DNA of 64,000 nt, from positions 496,001 through 560,000 of the forward strand of contig JAUIRK010001047.1 of assembly GCA_030549495.1 (NCBI GenBank), written 5' to 3'. Position numbers and translations under genes: made by a program. Below the pieces are notes generated by a model that was not told the origin of the DNA, did not search any database, and saw nothing but the letters and a program-made list of their open reading frames with translations. This document shows positions 1 to 12,097 of this stretch, piece by piece (the first letter of the stretch is position 1; the number at the start of each line of letters is the position of its first letter). Source of the DNA: Nectonema munidae. Its lineage: Eukaryota; Nematomorpha; Nectonematoida; Nectonematidae.

Positions 1-554
1 CGATTAGCATAGCAATTTAAAATCATATCTTTTAGTTGCTTTTTAGTAGGGTGGAAACTGAATATTCTTCTATTTGAACAAAAAACTTCATTGAGGTGGT
101 TGTCGTTCAAGAGATCCAAGAATAATATCGATCTTTTGAGTAAATCGGAAAAAACATATACTGTAAATACTCTGTTCAAAAATGGAGTATGGCAAAACGA
201 ATATTTACTAAAAGTTAAAATAAAAAATCATTGAGCTTAAGCAATTTAAATATTGACAAATTTCAAACAATTTAAGCATAGTTGCAGAATCTTAATCCAG
301 AAATTAAATTCAAGTGGCAAGTGCATATAAGCTACGATATCCTGAAACAAAATAAATGTTCACAGCACAAATACAAAACGATGGAGAAACAAAACGACTT
401 AGTCAATGTGATAAAATGAGCGCTTGCTTGATTTCCTCCTCATCCTATTTCTATTTCACACAGAAGGAAACAATATGGCATATTCACTTTTTATATAAGC
501 TAACATAGAACTTGCCTATCAAGTTAGATAGATGATTATGTGTTGTCTTGCAAG
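1..554. other. AT-rich stretch, no gene seen
   Basis: No open frame of convincing length or composition on either strand and no recognisable repeat end. It stops at a hAT-like terminus at 555. Confidence 0.5.
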
Positions 555-644
555 CAGTGCTGGATCAAATACTTATATTCGAGTCTTAAATTCAAATACA
601 TAAATTCTTCTACCATCAAAACCAATAATACAAATCTTTATATT

Positions 645-725
645 AATTTCAATGCTTGACCCTTGCTAGCCGGGACAAAGGGCAGGCGTTCCTCATAGGC
701 AAATGGAAAAAGAAGATGATGATTT
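645..725 (+). mobile_element. LINE 3'-tail fragment
   Basis: The stretch around 655-720 (a 'gctagccgggacaaaggg' core followed by 'gatgatgat') resembles the 3' tail of the LINE at 2090-2152 ('gctagcaaggataaag' followed by 'gatgatga'). It looks like the 3' stub of a second, 5'-truncated insertion of the same family. The comparison is by eye. Confidence 0.35.
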
Positions 726-1141
726 ATTAATTAGAAAGTACAATTACAAATCCTTTTTTCAATAAACTTAAAAAAATAAATTTTTTTTTCATTCCCCCTA
801 TATGATATAACTTTTCTTTGAACAATTTCAAATCAATATCTTTAATAATTTAAGAAGGATTTCATATAAGGGAATTTAAGCTAAAAAAAATATGTAAATA
901 TTTATTTAAAAAATACATTTGTAATATCAAAATTACAGCTCTAAAAGTTTAGAGGGATATTGTGCTCTTTTAGAAGTGTAAAAATTTCCGGTTTGTTGAA
1001 CACTCTCTATGATGGATAACACCCTGGTATGTTCGTAGCTGCTTTTATATTCTGTTGTTTTTTTTACATCGCGCAAGTATTTCAATGAGTTTACATCAAA
1101 ATTTTGAGTTGCTTTCATTGATATCAAAAAAGATGTAGAGA

Positions 1142-2155
1142 AGTTGATAACTTATGAATCTGGCGGTTATAGAACAACGATTGACTACATTCTAGTAAGA
1201 AAAGTTAAAAACGTCAAGTCGATTCCTGGTGAAAAGGTGATGTTGCAACACCGGCTACTGACGATAGATATTTTATTAAAGAAAACAGCGAGTGGCCAAA
1301 GAGTGCAGAGAAACTTGGTTAAGACATGGAGGTTAAAGGACATGAAAGTTCAAAAGGGAATGAAAGAAAAAGCTGAAAGTTCTATCGATAAAAATGCTGA
1401 ATGGGATGAAATCATTGTAGAAGTATCAAAAATAATGAGGGAAGTATGTGGAAAATCCAAAGGAGGCGATAGAAAAATAACCTGGTGGTGAAATAATGAT
1501 ACCGTGAAGAAGGCATTGAAGGAGAAGAAAGAGAAGTATAAAGTAGGGGGGGGGGGGGAAGAGAGAAGCGAAGAAACAAGAAAAATGTATGTAATTTACA
1601 TACATTTACATACATCAGAAACAACGCTAAGAAGGTCATTTGTAAAAGCAATGCAAATATTATATATTGAAGCGGAAAAAATGATCAGCCACGTTTTTCG
1701 AATGGCAAAGACGAGTGCAAAGAGCAAGAAGGATGTTATGGGAAATCCATGCATGAGAGATCAAAATGGACAGTTGAAGCTACACTTGGATGATAGACTG
1801 AAGCTATGGAAGGATTACTGTGACGAATTATTAAATAAAGAATATACATATGACAAAATATTGGAAACTAGACCTAATGAAGGACCGGCTACGTTGGTTG
1901 GGACATCTTGAAAGAATGGATGCACAAAACTTGACAAAAAGAATTAGAAATGAAAATGTTAATGGAAAAGTGAAGAGAGGTAGACCAAATAAGACGAGGG
2001 AAGATGTCGTTAAAAAAGATATGAAGAAGAAAATCTCAAGGTTGAAGAAGCTAAGATGAGGGGAAGATGGAGAATTCCATGCAAACTTCTGGTCGGCCTT
2101 GGCTAGCAAGGATAAAGACCAGACCTTTTTACGAGCAAACGGAAGATGATGAACT
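1142..2155 (+). mobile_element. Internally deleted LINE (RTE-like), endonuclease end plus C-terminal tail
   Basis: The frame from 1144 reads as the end of an apurinic-like endonuclease domain: TIDYILVRK followed by PGEKVMLQHRLL, as in RTE-type LINE proteins often annotated as craniofacial development protein 2. It continues as the endonuclease-RT linker (RMAKTSAKSKKDV, about 1700-1740). One in-frame stop at 1489-1491 interrupts it. From about 1885 the +2 frame carries the C-terminal tail RLRWLGHLERM and RGRPNKTREDVVKKD. The reverse transcriptase core, usually several hundred residues, is missing between linker and tail, so this copy cannot move itself. A poly-G run (1547-1557) lies in the linker. 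The RTE label rests on remembered motifs. Confidence 0.75.
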
Positions 2156-2206
2156 ACATCAAGTTTGTATTTAATTACAAATACAAGTGTACTTGATCCA
2201 ACCCTG

Positions 2207-2699
2207 ATCTCCGTGAACCTCATGATCCTGCATGTGGTGTAACAGCTCTTTGCAAACTAACTGTTTGCTCATAATTTTCAATGCGTTTTCATAAGCAGGT
2301 GACTTTTATTTTATGGGACACTGTAATCCCATTGGTCTGTAAAGCGTCAAATAAATAAAGGTAAAAATGACAATATCCTGTCTAACCCATTTCGTACCAC
2401 AATGACCTATAAGTGAAGCTGTTTTCCAGATTTTAGGGGGATTTTATATTAGCCCATTTGGGTTATTGTTGCTATAGACTAGGAACACAAACGAACTCGA
2501 ATTTCCAATGGAATCCAATCCAGATTAATCACAATAATCTGCTTTGGGAGGACTAAAATCCGTTAAATTACTTAATAAAGTCGGTTAAGTAACATTCATT
2601 AAAAAGCGCTTAACATTTTCAAAAAAATGAATCCTCGTTGTCACGCCTCTTTTTTAATATCTTTAATTGATGTATGAAGAGGTGCAAAGTTTGGAATTA
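2207..2699. other. Intergenic, nothing assigned
   Basis: Mixed-composition sequence without a supported frame, RNA gene or repeat end. The only notable thing is the exon-like patch that follows it. Confidence 0.4.
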
Positions 2700-2885
2700 C
2701 CGTTAGTCATCGGTAAATATTTCGTATTTTTGGGCTTTTCTGGAAGTGCCGTTGAAATATCTGTGGCAGTATTCGCCTTTTTGGAAAGAGGGAGGGGTGA
2801 ATCCATTTCAGCGGTTTCCGAAATACGAACTTCATTTGGAAACTGTAGAGGAGAAGAATTTGTTATCTCCTTTTCCTGCATCTAA
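2700..2885 (-). other. Candidate coding exon of an unknown gene
   Basis: On the - strand a 60-codon open stretch (starting MQEKEITNSS) has more balanced base composition than its surroundings. It is preceded by a pyrimidine-rich tract and AG dinucleotides that look like a 3' splice site. A possible donor reads ACG|GTAATT near 2699. The protein is rich in Pro, Ser, Thr and Lys and matches no family I recognise. An in-frame stop lies directly upstream of the ATG, so the second of the two AGs would have to be used. The opposite strand is also open, which weakens the case. Confidence 0.25.
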
Positions 2886-2889
2886 AGAT

Positions 2890-3443
2890 CTAAAAAGAAA
2901 AATGGGTCAGGATTAATTATGGGATGAGACCAAATTTTTCTTGATTACTTTAATTTACTTAATTTTGCATTTCAATATTTTTACATTTTCGTAATATCAT
3001 TTCAATCATTTTATATTATGGGTATATGTAAAAAATTATTACAGCGTGTGATGCATAACTCAGTTCAATTTTGTAAAAAAAACAGTGACTAAAATTTATA
3101 TGCAGTGTCAAACAAAACTGGTATATAAAATGTGTTACTTTTGAAAATGTGGAAAAAAACTTAAATTAGCAGGAATCATTTTTTCGAATAAAATATTTGA
3201 TGAAAAATTCTGAATTTTATTTTTATTCCTTAAAAAGAAACAACTCTTGCAATCCTTCGTTTCAAGTACTAGTTCCATCACTAGATCTAAAAGTCACGCA
3301 AACGAAATCGAAAATATTTTGTCATTATCCGTGCAAGTACATTTTGGCGCGTCTCACATAGTTTTCTTTCTACTCCAATTAAAGGTAAAAAATTTGGAGA
3401 TAATTAGTAGTGACGTACCGATTAGATCCGTATCGGTGTAGAC
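2890..3443. other. Intergenic, nothing assigned
   Basis: AT-rich sequence up to the TTAA target site of the piggyBac element. A 64-codon + strand frame at 3247-3441 has no recognisable motif and ends beside the element; I do not treat it as a gene. Confidence 0.4.
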
Positions 3444-3447
3444 TTAA

Positions 3448-3859
3448 CCCTCTTGTTACCGCCTATACAAAAAAAAATGTCCCTGAATTTTGCCAGTGTT
3501 GCAAAAATGCAACACCGTTTTAAGCCATAATACATTCAAGAAGCACACAATTTTTGTAATTCAAAAATTAAAAATATGTATTTAGAAGTATGTTTCTTGA
3601 ATATGAAGTATTTAATATGCTTTTCAAAGGGGGGGGGGCACCAACCACTGAAATAAATTGCTTTTTTATTTGAATTTTTGAAATCTCGACATTCTAACTC
3701 AAATTATGATTTTCTGGAAAACTTTTCTTTGGTTTTTATGGAAACTAAAGTAAAGTGTTGCTAATAGTTGAAACATTTTATATATGAAAAACTTTCATTG
3801 AATATTTTGATTTATCACATTAACTTTTTTTTGTTTTATTGTGTTGCATTAATGCAACA
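3448..3859. repeat. piggyBac left end: TIR and two subterminal palindromes
   Basis: After the terminal CCCTCTTGTTACC there are two palindromes. One is GTGTTGCA-AAAA-TGCAACAC at 3496-3515 (8-bp arms). The other is TGTTGCATTAATGCAACA at 3842-3859, a perfect 18-bp palindrome. The same motif recurs at the right end, so these are good candidates for transposase-binding sites. That function is inferred. Confidence 0.7.
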
Positions 3860-4309
3860 GTGGATATTACTGTGTACAAAAAAGTGTATGCTGAAAAAAT
3901 AAGCTTCTCATGTTATTTTTCGAATATTTACAGACTATTATTTGATCATATGATATAATCTATGTATGCATCTTTGTATCGCACAATTTTTTGATCAATA
4001 TAAGTGTATGCATTCAACATGCACTACATTCATTCAAACATGACACGCATAACTTTGTTTACAGTACAATAAAGGCATGCATTCATATAATTTTTTATCG
4101 TATATATGTTCATCTTACAATACATTTTTCCATGTGTCAAACATAAGCAAAAATTTGGTGCATGCTAACAATAACTCAAATGTTATTTCCGTTTTTTTTA
4201 ACAAAAATTCATGAGTTATAAATTACGTTGCTTTTCCGGTCCAAAATTTTTATATATAGTACACATTTGTGTTTGTTTCCTTTATCATTATTTCAAGTTT
4301 TTTTCATTA

Positions 4310-6053
4310 TGGAAGACCGAGTTGAGTTAAGCTTGAATGATGCTCTAAATCTAACACAAGACGAAAGCCAAGGCACTTTCATGAGAATATATATTACTCC
4401 CCCGTGCCTAAATACTAACAATTTTGATACTGAAGAAGATTCGGCTGATTGTGAAAACGATGATAAGGGCGTCGATATTGACAATTTTTCTAAAAACATG
4501 CTTGAAGCAGATGCGGAACTTGTTTTTTCGAATCAAATCAAAGTCCACAACCTTTAATTATGGGTGAACAAAATCAAGGTGATTGGATTGATGGAGAGAT
4601 AATGAATTTATGTTTACTACAAAAGTTTGAATTTACTGCTCAATCAGAACAAAGTGTTTCTCATACCTATTCATCAGCTTCTGAAGTATTCGAATTCTTT
4701 TTTTTCAATAATATAATATTAGATAAAATTATAGAATATTCCACCGTTTATGCTCGTTTTAAAGGTGTAAATTTTAGTATAGATAGAAATGAAATAAAAG
4801 TGTTTTTTTGCATACTAATTCTAAGTGGTTATGTGAAATGTAGAAAAAGGTCAATGTATTGGGAGAGTAGTAATGATACTCATAATCAGGCTATTTCAGA
4901 GGCAATGTCTAGAAATAGATTTACAGAGATTATGAAATATATTTATTTTAATGATAAAACTCAGACAAATCAGATTTTTTTGTCTACCAAAGATAAAATA
5001 ACTAAAATAAGACCTATCGTTGATAGTTTGAGGGTTTTATTTGATAAGCATGCTCCCTCTTTTAAATATTTTGACATCGACGAAACAATGCTTCCTTACT
5101 TTGGGAGCTATGGTTGTGGCATAAAACAAGCAGTTAGAAATAAGCCAATACGGTATGGATATAAAGTATTTTGTTTAAACCTCGACTGTGGCTATCTCAA
5201 AAACTTTGAAATTTATCAGGGTAAGAGTGGCCTTCAAAATTTACACAATGAAAAACTTGGGTTGGGAGCAAATGTAGTTATAAATTTATTAGACCAGCAA
5301 TGTGTGCATAAACATTTGTTTATAGATAATTACTTCACATCTATAAAACTGTTAGAAGAACTAAATAAAAGGGAAATTCTATGCACCGGAGTGATAAGAA
5401 AAGATAGGGCCAAAAAGTGTGGTTTAAACAAAAAGCTTACAAATAGAGGAGAATTTTTTTCAAAAGTAAATAATAATTCAACTATTGGCATTGTTTCATG
5501 GAAGGATAATGGAATAGTCAACGTTATCTCTAATGTCAACAGTGTATATCCTTTGAAAAAAGCAAAGCGGTGGAATGTTGCTTTGAGAAAAAAAGTTGAA
5601 CTTCCGATTCCGAATTCAATTTATTTGTATAATAAAAACATGGGATTTACAGACTCGATGAATTATTTGCTGTCTTTATATAGACCAACAATCAGGTCTA
5701 AGAAATGGCATTTTCCTTTGGTAGTTTTTCTATTACAAGCTTCAATTTACAACGCTTCAATATTATTCAATTTGAATCGAGAAAATAAAAAAAGTTTCCT
5801 TGATTTTACAAGAGACGTTGTTATGGAAACATTACAAAAGTATAGCAATAAAAATTCATCAAAAAGATTTGGAGGGAAAACAGTAGCATCGAGAATTTCC
5901 AATGAAGCTCGATTTGATGGGCAAAATCACATTTTAGAAAAGAAAATCAAAAGGACTAGATGTGCAGTATGTAAATCGCAAACATATTACTTTTGCTCAA
6001 AATGTGATGTTACTTTGCACATATCGTGTTTCAAAGATTTTCACGAAAAATGA
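4310..6053 (+). CDS. piggyBac-like transposase
   Basis: The main frame (4560-6053, 497 residues) is a DDE/D transposase of the piggyBac fold. The expected aspartates are D174 (FDIDETMLPYFG), D256 (LFIDNYFTS) and D365 (NMGFTDSMN), spaced 82 and 109 residues apart, close to the family's 78 and 101. The C-terminus has a cysteine-rich finger: C468, C471, C479, C482, H487, C490. An acidic N-terminal piece (4310-4557, starting MEDRVELSLNDAL) lies just upstream in another frame and ends at a stop three bases before the second ATG. Such acidic N-termini are usual in this family, so a one-base shift between about 4500 and 4557 probably split a protein of about 580 residues. A short intron is less likely. 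Confidence 0.85.
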
Positions 6054-6640
6054 TACAAAGTTTTCTTTTTCATTACTACACTTTATAAATAAAAAATTAC
6101 ACGTTTTGAATTTACTTTTTACATTTTCAAAGTAATATTTTATTTTTAATATTTATCAGTTACATTTTTCATTCATAAATAGCAAAAAAATGAAACTATG
6201 TATAAACAAGTTTCAAAAAAATTTGTACTCCTAATGTTTTGTACCCTAAATTTCCATTTCCATTTTGAAAATTTATTACGAAACGTTTTATCCATTTATA
6301 GGCATTTTGCACTCAATTTTAACATATTGTTATGAGTTCAGAAAGTTTCATACTGATGAATGAAACAAAATGGGGAGAAATAACAAAACAAAGGGTACAA
6401 AACATCTTAAATATAAACGTCAAGAACTCAGATAACTTTTAGATATTTTTTTTTCTCTATGTTGACTTTTTCCGACTAAATCAATAAATCGTGAATATTC
6501 TCTAATTATAGTTAGCAAGTTTTGACACAGATTTTCTTTTTTTTTTTTTTAACAATTTCTTGATATTTGGCAATAAAATTCCATCATTTTCATCATTAAT
6601 TTCTTCACTTTTTTTTCATTTTGTACACTGCAAATACCAG

Positions 6641-6825
6641 TGTTGTATTTATGCAACATTAACAAAAGCAGACTTATAAAATCAAAAAATTTCAAATTTT
6701 AATTATAGACTAATTTCAACATATAATTATAGAAAAACATGTGAAAATTTTGGCTATACACTTAAATTTATCATGACGGTAACACCGCATTATGTTGCAA
6801 AAATGCAACGCTGGTAACATTCGGG
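6641..6825. repeat. piggyBac right end: TIR and two subterminal palindromes
   Basis: TGTTGTATTTATGCAACA (6641-6658, imperfect) and GTTGCAAAAATGCAAC (6794-6809) repeat the left-end palindromes. An extra GGTAACACCGC near 6778-6788 echoes the terminal GTTACC motif. The terminal GGTAACATTCGGG ends at 6825. Confidence 0.65.
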
Positions 6826-6828
6826 TAA

Positions 6829-9329
6829 TCGGCTTTTTTTGTTTGATAGATGACGTTAAATTTTTTATTGTTCACCGATTTTATCAGCCTAACCAAAATA
6901 CAAATTAAAGTTTATACCTGAGCTATAGAGAGTAAAAGAAGCTTTATATTTCATGCATAGCGCTTTGCACATATATAATAGCATTTCAATGAAGGCTGCC
7001 TTTTTGCTCACAATTTGATTTAAAAGAATATACTAAAGTTGTAAATGCATTTGAGGATCGTTCACAAATAACGTCAACCAAGTTCCCTTCATTTTTGACT
7101 CCCCTTATCTAATTTTTAATAACTATATTTTTATTTTATAACATAGTATGTCCATTTTGTTTGACCTTCCTGGGGGGGCCCCCCCCCCCCCCCAACACTT
7201 TTAATTGACATGTGAAGAAGTGTACTTTCATTGACGAAACTAATTCGATTTTGAGGATAAGCGCTCTTGACCCAAGATTAATGAAACATATTGAAAAATA
7301 AGGAAATGAGGGTATTTCATCCACTAAAAATATCAAGATTGCTGATCTTTTTCATCTATTGTTCAATCTTGTAAATCCTACAGTAGTCCTTTTTTCCAAG
7401 TAACACATGAAGCAGTTTTTTTCGTGTGTTGTTTTGCCAGAACACGTAATGTTGATTTGAGAAAAATATCGTAGATTAATTTAAATACTTTGAACAATTT
7501 ATTAAACCTGTAATTTCAAGTAGTCAATCAAGTATCAATGTTCTGGTATTTTTAATTTTCATTATAATTAAAATTCCTTTTTTTAAAGATTTTACTTTAA
7601 ACATTAACAAGGCATTTAGTTTAACCAAGTAAAGCAAAGATTCAAGACTAGAAGTTCTCAATTTCAAGTCTCTCGAATCCATTATTGTTTAAACTTTAAA
7701 GTTTCGTACAAATTGATTTGGATTTATAGAAATACGGAATCTATGCACCATATTTTACCCAAGAAGAAAGTAAAGAATTTGAAGGATTAAAAACTGCTAG
7801 AAAATATTTGAAATAACCGAATATTAAAACGTAAGAAACCTAGAAACCAAGCATTGTATCAAGAAACCAAGATTTTGGTTTAAAAACCAAGGAATGGTAT
7901 CCTTCATCTATACATCTATTTTTTATTTCTAATAAAGCTAATTTAATCAGAAAATTATAGGAAATTTATCGGTAATCAAAAATTTTGACAAAATATTATC
8001 GATAAAAAGTTTGTCGATAATTTGAGGAGTATACAAGCAAGTTAAATTGAAGACATTTTGGCTTTATAGTTTTATACTTAAAAATGCTCAATACGTAATG
8101 GAGATGTTCATAATGATTCACTGTGCAAACAAAATTGTCAAAAGGTGAGATCGAAAGAAAGTTTGGCAAAGAGACCTCAGGAACCGTGGCTTAAAGACCA
8201 AGATGCTCAAGACGTGCAAATGGAGTAAAGGATCGTAGCCACTGACACCCTATTACGGGACAAGGTTTAGGCAAATAAGCTAAACCCATGCCTGATATTC
8301 AAAATATTTCATCCGGTGGAGTTAGAGGTAAGGGATCCAACTCCAAATACTTAAAAAATCGGACTCCAACACTTATCCTAAAATGTACGACTACACAGGC
8401 TCTGCAAACTTACCTTGATTCTTTAGTTTTTAACAAGATTGCTATGACTAAATCAGAGTCTGAAAACTAAAACAACAAGAAATTCGATGGAAATCTACTT
8501 TCCCTTTGAAGATCTTCCTACTTTGCCAATTCTTCACCCAAGGAATTTGAAGTTGCGAAAAATAGAATTATTATAAATCAGAAGTGTTTTCTTTAGTTTA
8601 TAAATAAATTAATTAATTTAAAAAATGAATAGTTGGCGATGTTTTTACACTTTCCTTAAAATTTTTTGTTAATAAAACTTAGTACAAATAATTTCATTTT
8701 CATGTCATTTAAAGCGCATAACTTAGAGAATGGAAAGGCTAATTCATATAAATTTAAGGTTTGTAGCAAATTTTCTTCCAAAAATGTTAAGCCTTCAATT
8801 TCTATTTATAATGGGAAAATTTTAATTCACGGCTACATAGATGTCAATTCATAGGACCCATGGCGTAAATATATTTTCAAACAATTTACTTTACTAACTA
8901 AACATATTTCTAGGTAGAATATGAAGATTATTCAAGATAATTCTTTGTTTTTCTGTGTTACTAATCTAGTTTGGCTAAAATGTTTAAAAGATTATTTTTA
9001 GAGTCATGGTATAAAACCTTCACTTGGTTAAAATATAGCATATCTAGCAATAGACTATACAAATAGAATGCGATCATCGGTTTCAATAACTAGTAAATGG
9101 CAATAAGGAGGGATAAAGACTTAATTACATCCGATGAGTAGTGATCTATCATATACGAATCATTTGGTTCTCTTGTTGAGCTTGAAGCACAAGCTTTGTG
9201 TAAAAATTTTAGGCGTGGAGGTCACTCTATAATTTTTTAACAGCTTGTGGTCTCATTTAAAAAAATAAATCAACATAAAAAATACTGTACTTAAAAATTG
9301 CCACGATCGTTTATTCAAGAATTGTCTGG
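6829..9329. other. AT-rich intergenic tract, no gene identified
   Basis: No frame here carries a recognisable domain. At 7171-7196 a G-run abuts a C-run, one of many G/C homopolymers in this window. Around 8325-8400 a tract reading 'ccaactccaaatacttaaa...cggactcc' looks like old dispersed repeat. Nothing else is supported. Confidence 0.4.
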
Positions 9330-9640
9330 ACAATCCAATCACTGTCAATGATATGGATACATCTGCTCTGTGTAAGTTTGGCTCTCTTTTGGCCAATGCA
9401 ATTCTCTATCATTACTCATTTCTAATCTGTTTTGGAATTTGGTTTCAATGGCAAATAGCATGGATAACGCTTACTCACACACATATGTAGTGGCAAATCA
9501 AATCAACTTTCAGAGCAATCTTTGCAACATCAGCACAAGATTGTCCAATTTCAATGGAAAATCCATAAGACATTTCACAAAAATATGTTTTGCACCTCCT
9601 CAATCATTAACAAAACAATAAACTGTTCTTGAATTAAGAA
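9330..9640 (-). pseudogene. hAT transposase remnant (C-terminal dimerisation region)
   Basis: Read on the - strand from 9497, the frame gives FATTYVCE, a stop, then ALSMLFAIETKFQNRLEM. This is the pattern FATTYLCE..FS.L..IK.K.RNRL seen in the C-terminal dimerisation domain of ZBED/SCAND3-type hAT transposases. The frame ends at 9345. The catalytic part upstream is not readable, so this is a fragment. The family assignment rests on that one motif block. Confidence 0.5.
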
Positions 9641-9649
9641 GTCTTCTGA

Positions 9650-10204
9650 GGAAAGATTACTAATCGAGATTATAAACGGATTTTGATAAATTGATAGTAT
9701 TTTTCAAATTTTTGTAGGTTAGATATTCATCAACAAGTATCTTCTAAAATCGGGCAAAATTTTTCTTGTCTAAAAATGCCATAATTAAAGCTTCATTTCA
9801 AAAGATGTCAATTTTTATGAGAATGGTGTATTGTGCTCTCTTTCCGTTGCAGCGCAAGAAAGTAGGACTAAAAATAATAAAAAATCAGAGTTCAATAATG
9901 GCGATTTCATCACTTTGTAATTTAATAGAATTAAAATGCCGAAAATGTTTCATATTATTTTTGAAATCTAAAAAGTGAGCGTCATAATTAATTTTATTAA
10001 TAACCCAGTTAGCATAAGCTAGTCTTATTTTCTACCTGTATCAACTCTTTTATGGGTAAGGTATAACCAATTTTATATAACTTATATTTAAGATCGTTTA
10101 TAAATATTAAAAAACTCTCTTTTGAAACGATTTGAGTATATAAAAAAGTTTATACAAAAATTGATTTTAAAATTCAAAATATCATTCAAAACAAAAATAT
10201 GTAT
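9650..10204. other. Intergenic, possibly decayed hAT body
   Basis: Likely older sequence of the hAT copy whose C-terminus lies at 9345-9497, but no clear motif remains. A 70-codon + strand frame here has no recognisable content. Confidence 0.3.
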
Positions 10205-10352
10205 TTAAAGGTAAAGGTACCGTAGGGTGTTTTCACCAACGCACAATTGTGCCGCTTGTATCGAACTATGAGGAAAGTAGGCTACAAACGGGATCGAACC
10301 CAAGACAATGAGTTATCAAAAACCAGTATTTAACCAACCTTATACAAGCCCC
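10205..10352 (-). repeat. tRNA-derived SINE
   Basis: On the - strand, GGTTCGATCCC (10290-10300) is a perfect RNA polymerase III B box. An A-box-like TATAAGGTTGGTTAA (10330-10344) lies the right distance upstream, giving a degenerate tRNA shape. The D-loop and acceptor stem do not pair well, so this is a SINE head rather than a tRNA gene. Confidence 0.6.
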
Positions 10353-11396
10353 CCTAAAATAGATATTATATTAACTTATCAACAAAAATTTTATTGTTCG
10401 TTAGGCTCCATCAAAGTTTGGCAATATATTTTAAAAAAAAAGCTGTATGATCATAAAATGTATGAATAAATACAATAAATCAAAAGAAGCTTTAAAATTT
10501 TTGAAGATTTATAATGGCCTTCTAAACATACAAATGAATATAATGAAGCAAGATAGCAAAAATGTTGATAGCTTTTGATCCATTCATACACTTGTCCATT
10601 CACAATTAAATATATAAGGTTTTGTACTTTTTTAAAACTATCGCTTATCCATTATCCTTTATAAATTAAGATACCGCTAAATTTGCTCCCTCAACTTTAT
10701 TTTAATTTTGTTTCACTTTTTCCTAAAATTGTTTGATACACTTCTTTATTTATAATAACCGGTTCACTTCTATTATCTATATTTACTTATCCTATCACAT
10801 CTAAAATCTTCAAATTACTTGAAATAAAGTTTTATAGCTTCAGGCTATCTTCCGCGATCTTCAAGCTGTGAAAATATCAATCAATTAATGAATGCAAAGT
10901 TAAAATATTTTTTTAATTTTATATCAATTATAAAAAATTACATTTTGGCTTGTTGATAATGAAAAGATCCATCGAAAAATAGCTTAAAAAAATTTAGCTA
11001 CCTATTTGATAATCAAACTCATAAATAAACTATCATAAAAATGTGTTGTCAACTATCAGGCATATTATGATCATATAGAAAGTGCTTTAATATACACACA
11101 ACCAACCATCTTTAATTTGTAATTATTTTTTTTTTAATAATTTTATTTTTGAACAAAAAAAAGGAATTTTTTTATGTTCATAATTGTAAAAAAAGGTAAA
11201 AAATTATTGAATATAATTTCAAACATATAATAGAGCAGACATTATGAAAACAATGATATTCAAGGAGTCAGTAGTAGATACAAAAAAGCCCTTTATAAAG
11301 TCCATAAACAGATGATGTATGTATATATAGTAGGTAGAGATATAAGAGAACAATAATGAAAGACAGTTGATTTGTTGCTTGTTAAGGGGTATGAGC
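10353..11396. other. AT-rich intergenic tract
   Basis: No coding frame, RNA gene or repeat terminus recognised. Confidence 0.4.
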
Positions 11397-11664
11397 CAGT
11401 AGTGGGATTCAGCCGCTTCGCAACGGTTCGTTAGAACCGTCTCACGGAATTTTGTGAGTTCGGCGAACAGTAAAATATTTATTTATCTATATAGTACACA
11501 CCGTACAGTAAAATAAGCGCCCACATCACCATAATGATGCTTGTTTAACTATTATTTTAAAATTTTATTGGGAAATAATCAAAATTGATCAGTTATTAAT
11601 TTGCTGACAAATTTGACTTTTTTGTAACAGAACCAGCTGACAAAAAATTTGAATCCCAATACTG
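11397..11664. mobile_element. hAT MITE, about 268 bp
   Basis: The left end CAGTAGTGGGATTC and the right end (reverse complement CAGTATTGGGATTC) match at 13 of 14 bases and belong to the common CAGTGGTGGGATTC hAT type. The flanking octamers gtatgagc and gtattagg agree at six of eight positions, as expected for an old 8-bp target duplication. Inside the left end are hairpins ACGGTTC-GTTA-GAACCGT (11423-11440) and CTCAC..GTGAG. There is no coding capacity. Confidence 0.6.
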
Positions 11665-12097
11665 GTATTAGGGTAAAAAAATAACACACGCGCAAGTAAA
11701 AAAAAAACACAGAAGCAAAGCGCATATATATTTAAAAATTGATAAGAAATTCATGTAAAAAATATAATTAAAAAAAACTTTTCTTATTTATTTGACTAAA
11801 AACTTCCGTTTAATTGATTTGGGTAGTGCTAAAATGAGCTGACAGAAACAAAGTTAAATTGCCACTTAATAAAAAAAGATATGAAGATGAAACTTGACAT
11901 ACATATAAATCTCGAGTTTCTTATTCGAAAAAGATTATCTTAATCTATAAAGTTAATAATAAGAATGCAAAATTTTTATAATTATGAACCATTTTTGTTA
12001 CCTCGATAAGAATTGAAATAAAAATTAAAACAAAATTTTTTATTTTTAAAGAAAAAAAAATAAAATTAAACAAAATATTTCTTAACGAATGAATATA
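11665..12097. other. AT-rich intergenic tract
   Basis: Nothing recognised besides A-rich homopolymers. Confidence 0.4.

Larger units (their letters stand above)
555..2206. mobile_element. Possible hAT-like non-autonomous element with LINE debris inside
   Basis: The left end CAGTGCTGGATCAAATAC (555-572) and the reverse complement of the right end, CAGGGTTGGATCAAGTAC (2189-2206), match at 15 of 18 positions. They start with the CAG(G/T)G motif common to hAT termini. The 8-bp flanks, cttgcaag and atctccgt, do not match, so either the target duplication has decayed or the two ends belong to different copies. The interior is mostly LINE sequence. Pairing the ends is an inference. Confidence 0.3.
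3448..6825 (+). mobile_element. piggyBac-superfamily DNA transposon, nearly complete
   Basis: The left end is TTAA (3444-3447) followed by CCCTCTTGTTACCGCC. The right end, read in reverse complement, is CCCGAATGTTACCAGC (6810-6825), followed by GTAAT, a worn TTAA. Both termini share CCC, then four bases, then GTTACC. Insertion at TTAA and CCC-starting termini are hallmarks of the superfamily. The 3.38-kb interior holds one transposase gene with a matching family signature. Transposase lesions and the eroded right target site suggest an old, probably immobile copy. Confidence 0.85.

Noticed and set aside
933-1127. 64-residue - strand frame as a gene
   Set aside because: No recognisable motif, AT-rich, lies between repeat fragments; unsupported.
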